In this document: positions 5,760 through 8,664 of the stretch, one piece after another | Position numbering within the stretch: the first letter of the stretch is position 1 | Layout: every line of letters starts with the position of its first letter | Assembly (NCBI GenBank): GCA_023397675.1 | Contig: JAEWTV010000055.1 | Span: forward strand, 1-8,664 | DNA length: 8,664 nucleotides | Direction of reading: 5' to 3' | DNA from: Bacillota bacterium | GTDB taxonomy: Bacteria; Bacillota; Clostridia; Acetivibrionales; JANLFN01 | Notes under the pieces: model-generated | The model's input: the letters and a program-made list of their open reading frames with translations, nothing else | Databases searched by the model: none | Told to the model about the DNA's origin: nothing | Position numbers and translations under genes: made by a program

Positions 5760-7370
5760 CTAATTTACTTCTTTTACTGAAATTTCAACAAGTTCAAGGT
5801 TTTTATTCTTCTCTTCAGACCAGCGGATTGACCAGTCATTTTCAAAAAGAAGAACATATTTATCGTCCTTATCCTGTACAATAGCTGTAGAGCTGGTTAA
5901 ATTGAATTTTCTGGGGTCGAGGCCCTGATCCTTAATCCATCTTGCAAACCTGTAGGGAAGATGCTGTATTCTTATATCTACCCCATATTCATATTTCAGC
6001 CTGTGCTCGAGTACTTCAAACTGCAGTGCACCGACAGCACCGATTATGAGTGCTTCTATTCCTATGTCAACCTGCCTGAACACCTGTATCGCGCCTTCCT
6101 CTGAAAGCTGGTTTATACCTTTAAGAAACTGCTTTCTTTTCATTGAATCAGCTGCAGTAACCCTTGCAAAATGCTCAGCAGGGAATACAGGTATACCTTC
6201 AAATTTCAACTGTGAATTTCCTTCGTAAAGTGAATCACCTATGCCAAATATTCCTGGATCAAAAACACCTATGATATCGCCGGGATAGGCTTCTTCAACA
6301 ATTGTACGCTCCTGCGCCATAAACTGCTGTGGCTGTGACAGTCTTATCTCCTTACCCGCCTGAACATGGTTGACAGACATTCCTCGTGTAAACTTGCCTG
6401 AGCAAATCCTGATAAAAGCTATTCTGTCCCTGTGGGTTGGATTCATGTTAGCTTGTATTTTGAAAACAAAGCCTGAAAATTTCGTATCTTCAGGATCAAT
6501 TTCTCCAACTGTTGATGTTCGTATTCCCGGTGCTGGGGCAAGATTAAGAAAATCTTCCAAGAAGGGCTGTACACCAAAGTTTGTCATCGCACTACCAAAA
6601 AATATAGGGGTGAGTTCACCGTTCAGAACCTTCTTTTTATCGAATTCGTCGCCTGCCATGTCAAGAAGCTCAATTTCTTCACAAAGACGTTTATGATAAT
6701 GTTCTCCGAGAATTTCGCTGAAAAGTGGGTCTTCAACCTTTCCGACAGTTGAAGATACTGCTGACTGTCCATGATCACCGCCATTAAAAAGCTCGATTTG
6801 CGAAAGCTTTCTGTTGTATATTCCTTTGAAATCACCTTCAGTACCTATTGGCCAGTTCATAGGATATGAACGGATTCCAAGTACCTGTTCGATTTCATCC
6901 ATAAGCTCAAATGGGCTTTTGCTTGCACGGTCCATTTTATTAACAAATGTAAAAATGGGGATTCCTCTCATTTTACAAACATGGAAAAGCTTTATTGTCT
7001 GTTCCTCGACACCCTTTGCTCCGTCAATAAGCATTACTGCACTGTCTGCAGCAACAAGTGTCCTATATGTGTCTTCACTGAAATCCTGGTGACCTGGGGT
7101 ATCGAGTATATTGATACAATAGCCTTCATAATTGAACTGCAAAACACTGGAGGTTACAGATATACCTCTTTGCTTCTCAATTTCCATCCAATCAGAAACC
7201 GCATATTTGTTGGCCTTTCTTGCTTTTACAGAACCTGCAAGTCGTATAGCTCCTCCGTAAAGCAGCAGCTTTTCAGTCAGGGTTGTTTTACCTGCATCAG
7301 GGTGTGAAATTATTGCAAAGGTTTTTCTTCTGGAAACCTCATTACTTATTGCTTGTTTTAGATCGTCCAT
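5760..7370 (-). CDS. prfC: Peptide chain release factor 3 (RF3), translational GTPase
   Basis: This is a 536-residue cytoplasmic GTPase. RF3 binds the ribosome after peptide release and drives RF1/RF2 off so they can recycle; it also has a role in post-peptidyl-transfer quality control. The GTPase motifs are complete: G1 SHPDAGKT (22-29), G2 RGISVTSS (68-75), G3 DTPGHQDF (90-97), G4 NKMD (144-147) and G5 GSAM (259-262). The RF3-specific segment YPMNWPIG (169-176) and the C-terminal domains, with RVTAADSMKRKQFLKGINQLSEEGA-type sequence, separate it from EF-G and from tetracycline-protection proteins. Length matches the family (E. coli RF3 has 529 residues). The ATG at 7370 is preceded by AGGAAAGGA at six bases. 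It appears to be a single-gene unit with its own promoter and terminator. Confidence 0.97.
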   Translation of the reverse strand: MDDLKQAISNEVSRRKTFAIISHPDAGKTTLTEKLLLYGGAIRLAGSVKARKANKYAVSDWMEIEKQRGISVTSSVLQFNYEGYCINILDTPGHQDFSEDTYRTLVAADSAVMLIDGAKGVEEQTIKLFHVCKMRGIPIFTFVNKMDRASKSPFELMDEIEQVLGIRSYPMNWPIGTEGDFKGIYNRKLSQIELFNGGDHGQSAVSSTVGKVEDPLFSEILGEHYHKRLCEEIELLDMAGDEFDKKKVLNGELTPIFFGSAMTNFGVQPFLEDFLNLAPAPGIRTSTVGEIDPEDTKFSGFVFKIQANMNPTHRDRIAFIRICSGKFTRGMSVNHVQAGKEIRLSQPQQFMAQERTIVEEAYPGDIIGVFDPGIFGIGDSLYEGNSQLKFEGIPVFPAEHFARVTAADSMKRKQFLKGINQLSEEGAIQVFRQVDIGIEALIIGAVGALQFEVLEHRLKYEYGVDIRIQHLPYRFARWIKDQGLDPRKFNLTSSTAIVQDKDDKYVLLFENDWSIRWSEEKNKNLELVEISVKEVN

Positions 7371-7700
7371 TATATATCCTTTCCTGCCGGAACTATATTA
7401 TATTAATTATTAACACAACTTCCGCAACTCAAAATGTGACTTAATATTATTTAATGATAGCCTTATAAACATCTATATAATGTTTTGACTGCTTTGTGCA
7501 CAGACATATTCAATTTTATATTACTAGCGTATTAAATGTCAATTTATTCGAGGGCTTTTCATAATATAAAGAGCATGATACCCATTTAATTAGTTGTACT
7601 TCAGCCAAATATCGACAATATTTTAGTTTGGGAAGGATTTTTAAGCTGTATATAGAATATTAATGTTTATATGTCAAAACAACATGGAAGGTGGCACATT
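7371..7700. other. Divergent intergenic region between prfC and the kinase gene
   Basis: These are 330 very AT-rich bases without a plausible coding frame. They contain the prfC ribosome binding site (7377-7385), a good minus-strand promoter (7515-7542) and the kinase ribosome binding site (7686-7694). No convincing plus-strand promoter stands out. TTGACT at 7485 has only a poor -10 partner, and TATAAA at 7565 lacks a -35. No riboswitch, T-box or other structured RNA was recognised. The prfC leader would be about 135 bases. Confidence 0.6.
7515..7542 (-). promoter_or_regulatory. Sigma-A-type promoter for prfC
   Basis: On the minus strand, a perfect TTGACA (7542-7537) is followed after 16 bases by TATAAA (7520-7515), 11 of 12 consensus positions with near-ideal spacing. 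The start would be near 7508. A weaker candidate nearer the gene (TTGAGT around 7427) cannot be excluded. Confidence 0.65.
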
Positions 7701-8664
7701 ATGGTTAACAAACTGAATCTCATTACTGTTACATTTCCTGATGGAACCAAGCGCGAAGTAGGAGAAGGAATTTCACTGCAGGAATTGAGTTTAGATTATA
7801 AAGATAATTATAAATCCATTATTATTGCAGCAAAAGTCAACAATGATATAAAAGAACTTAATTACGTCTTATATGAAAGCTGCAAGGTTGATTTTCTGGA
7901 TATATCAAAAGATGATGGCATGAGGATTTACAGGAGAAGCCTTTACTTTATAATGATAAAAGCGGTACATGACCTGTATCCGGGAAGAAAGGTTGCAATT
8001 CACCATTCTATAAGTAAAGGTATATATTGCGAAGTTACCGGTGATAAAGAGCTTGATGAAAATGAAGTAATAGCCATTGAAAAGCGCATGTTTGAGCTGG
8101 TTGATATGAAACTTCCATTTATAAAATGTATCCTTCCGTTGGAGGATGCAAAAAAAATGTTTATTACAAGCGGACAACTTGATAGGTTTCATGCTGTAGA
8201 ATACAGGAAGAAGCCATATGTGTCCATTTATAAATGTGACGGTCTTGAGGATTACTTCTATGGTTACATGGCCCCTGATACGGGCTATATAAAGCTTTTT
8301 GCATTAAGACATTACGGGACGGGAATCATATTGCTGTTCCCCGATAAACAAAAACCTGACCAATTGCCTGTATTCAAGGAGCAGAAAAAGCTTTTCAAGA
8401 TCTTTACAGAATATAAAAGATGGGGCCATATACTTGGTGTAGACAATGTTGGAGCACTGAACGATATTGTTGAGTCGGGCCAGATATCCGATTTTATAAG
8501 GGTGTCGGAAGCACTTCAGGAGAAGAAAATTGCACAGATTGCGGACATGATTTCTGGAAGCACCGAAAAGAAGAGAATTGTGCTTATTGCCGGACCATCG
8601 TCCTCCGGTAAAACTACCTTTGCACACAGGTTAGAAATACAGCTGAGAGTCAATGGTTTGAGAC
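7701..8664 (+). CDS. Nucleoside (uridine-type) kinase with N-terminal TGS and threonyl-tRNA-synthetase-like domains, partial
   Basis: The ATG at 7701 opens an uninterrupted frame of 321 codons that leaves the window; GGAAGGTGG six bases upstream supports the start. Residues about 5-68 form a TGS domain (VTFPDGTKREV...GISLQEL). Residues about 74-245 resemble the ThrRS second additional (editing) domain, with AVHDLYPGRKVAIHH (88-102), IEKRMFELV (126-134) and the late segment DYFYGYMAPDTG (184-195). Residues 292-321 start a P-loop kinase of the uridine kinase/phosphoribulokinase group, with Walker A GPSSSGKT (298-305). The full protein is probably near 550 residues, so the acceptor-binding and lid parts are missing. 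The family is known in Firmicutes and Thermotogae and is annotated as nucleoside kinase; its exact substrate is uncertain. The editing-site residues of ThrRS appear replaced. It is transcribed divergently from prfC. Confidence 0.88.
   Translation, partial: MVNKLNLITVTFPDGTKREVGEGISLQELSLDYKDNYKSIIIAAKVNNDIKELNYVLYESCKVDFLDISKDDGMRIYRRSLYFIMIKAVHDLYPGRKVAIHHSISKGIYCEVTGDKELDENEVIAIEKRMFELVDMKLPFIKCILPLEDAKKMFITSGQLDRFHAVEYRKKPYVSIYKCDGLEDYFYGYMAPDTGYIKLFALRHYGTGIILLFPDKQKPDQLPVFKEQKKLFKIFTEYKRWGHILGVDNVGALNDIVESGQISDFIRVSEALQEKKIAQIADMISGSTEKKRIVLIAGPSSSGKTTFAHRLEIQLRVNGLR

Noticed and set aside
6370..7307. Plus-strand open frames opposite prfC
   Set aside because: RF3 on the minus strand is complete with all G motifs; the opposite frames are composition-driven shadows.
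5760..7370. Possibility that the GTPase is EF-G or a tetracycline-resistance ribosomal protection protein
   Set aside because: At 536 residues it is too short for either (about 640-700), and the YPMNWPIG segment and C-terminal sequence are those of RF3.
7371..7700. Riboswitch or T-box leader in the divergent intergenic region
   Set aside because: No T-box sequence, no terminator/antiterminator pair and no recognisable aptamer core was seen; the region is simply AT-rich with promoters.
7905..8627. Minus-strand open frames of 95 and 107 codons (7905-8192 and 8304-8627)
   Set aside because: Both are antisense to the plus-strand kinase gene, whose frame is uninterrupted and carries TGS, synthetase-like and Walker A features. 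The antisense products have no motifs.

Overview
The window is AT-rich, gene-dense bacterial DNA. Sigma-A-type promoters, strong AGGAGG-like ribosome binding sites and short intrinsic terminators with U-tracts point to a low-GC Firmicute. Gene content and protein style suggest a mesophilic Clostridia of the Ruminiclostridium/Acetivibrio kind; that placement is inferred from general resemblance, not from a search.

Region by region: (a) Bases 1-125 are the end of an insertion sequence, probably IS3 family, IS150-like. It consists of a 25-bp terminal repeat (101-125), a hairpin that hides a ribosome binding site, and the first 16 codons of a minus-strand transposase that leaves the window at base 1. 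(b) Bases 149-3036 hold a compact minus-strand operon: TetR-type repressor, ABC ATPase and ABC-2 permease. It has a near-consensus promoter and a candidate operator just after the predicted transcription start. The layout fits a self-regulated drug/toxin-type exporter. (c) Bases 3045-5637 hold a stand-alone minus-strand gene for an 827-residue protein of unknown function, with its own promoter and terminator. It has a degenerate cyclic-nucleotide-binding-like N-terminus and a large, mostly helical remainder. (d) Bases 5724-7542 hold prfC (peptide chain release factor 3), again with its own promoter and terminator. (e) Bases 7371-7700 are a 330-bp divergent intergenic region. (f) From 7701 to the right edge, on the plus strand, is the first 321 codons of a nucleoside (uridine-type) kinase fused behind TGS and threonyl-tRNA-synthetase-like domains. 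It is cut off just after the Walker A motif.

The repressor and transporter genes clearly work together. The 827-aa gene, prfC and the kinase look like independent transcription units. No CRISPR array, tRNA, rRNA or riboswitch was recognised. The points most worth pursuing are the 827-aa orphan protein, the kinase fusion whose synthetase-like domain appears to have lost all its editing residues, and the insertion sequence lying 23 bp downstream of the exporter operon with a translation-blocking hairpin.
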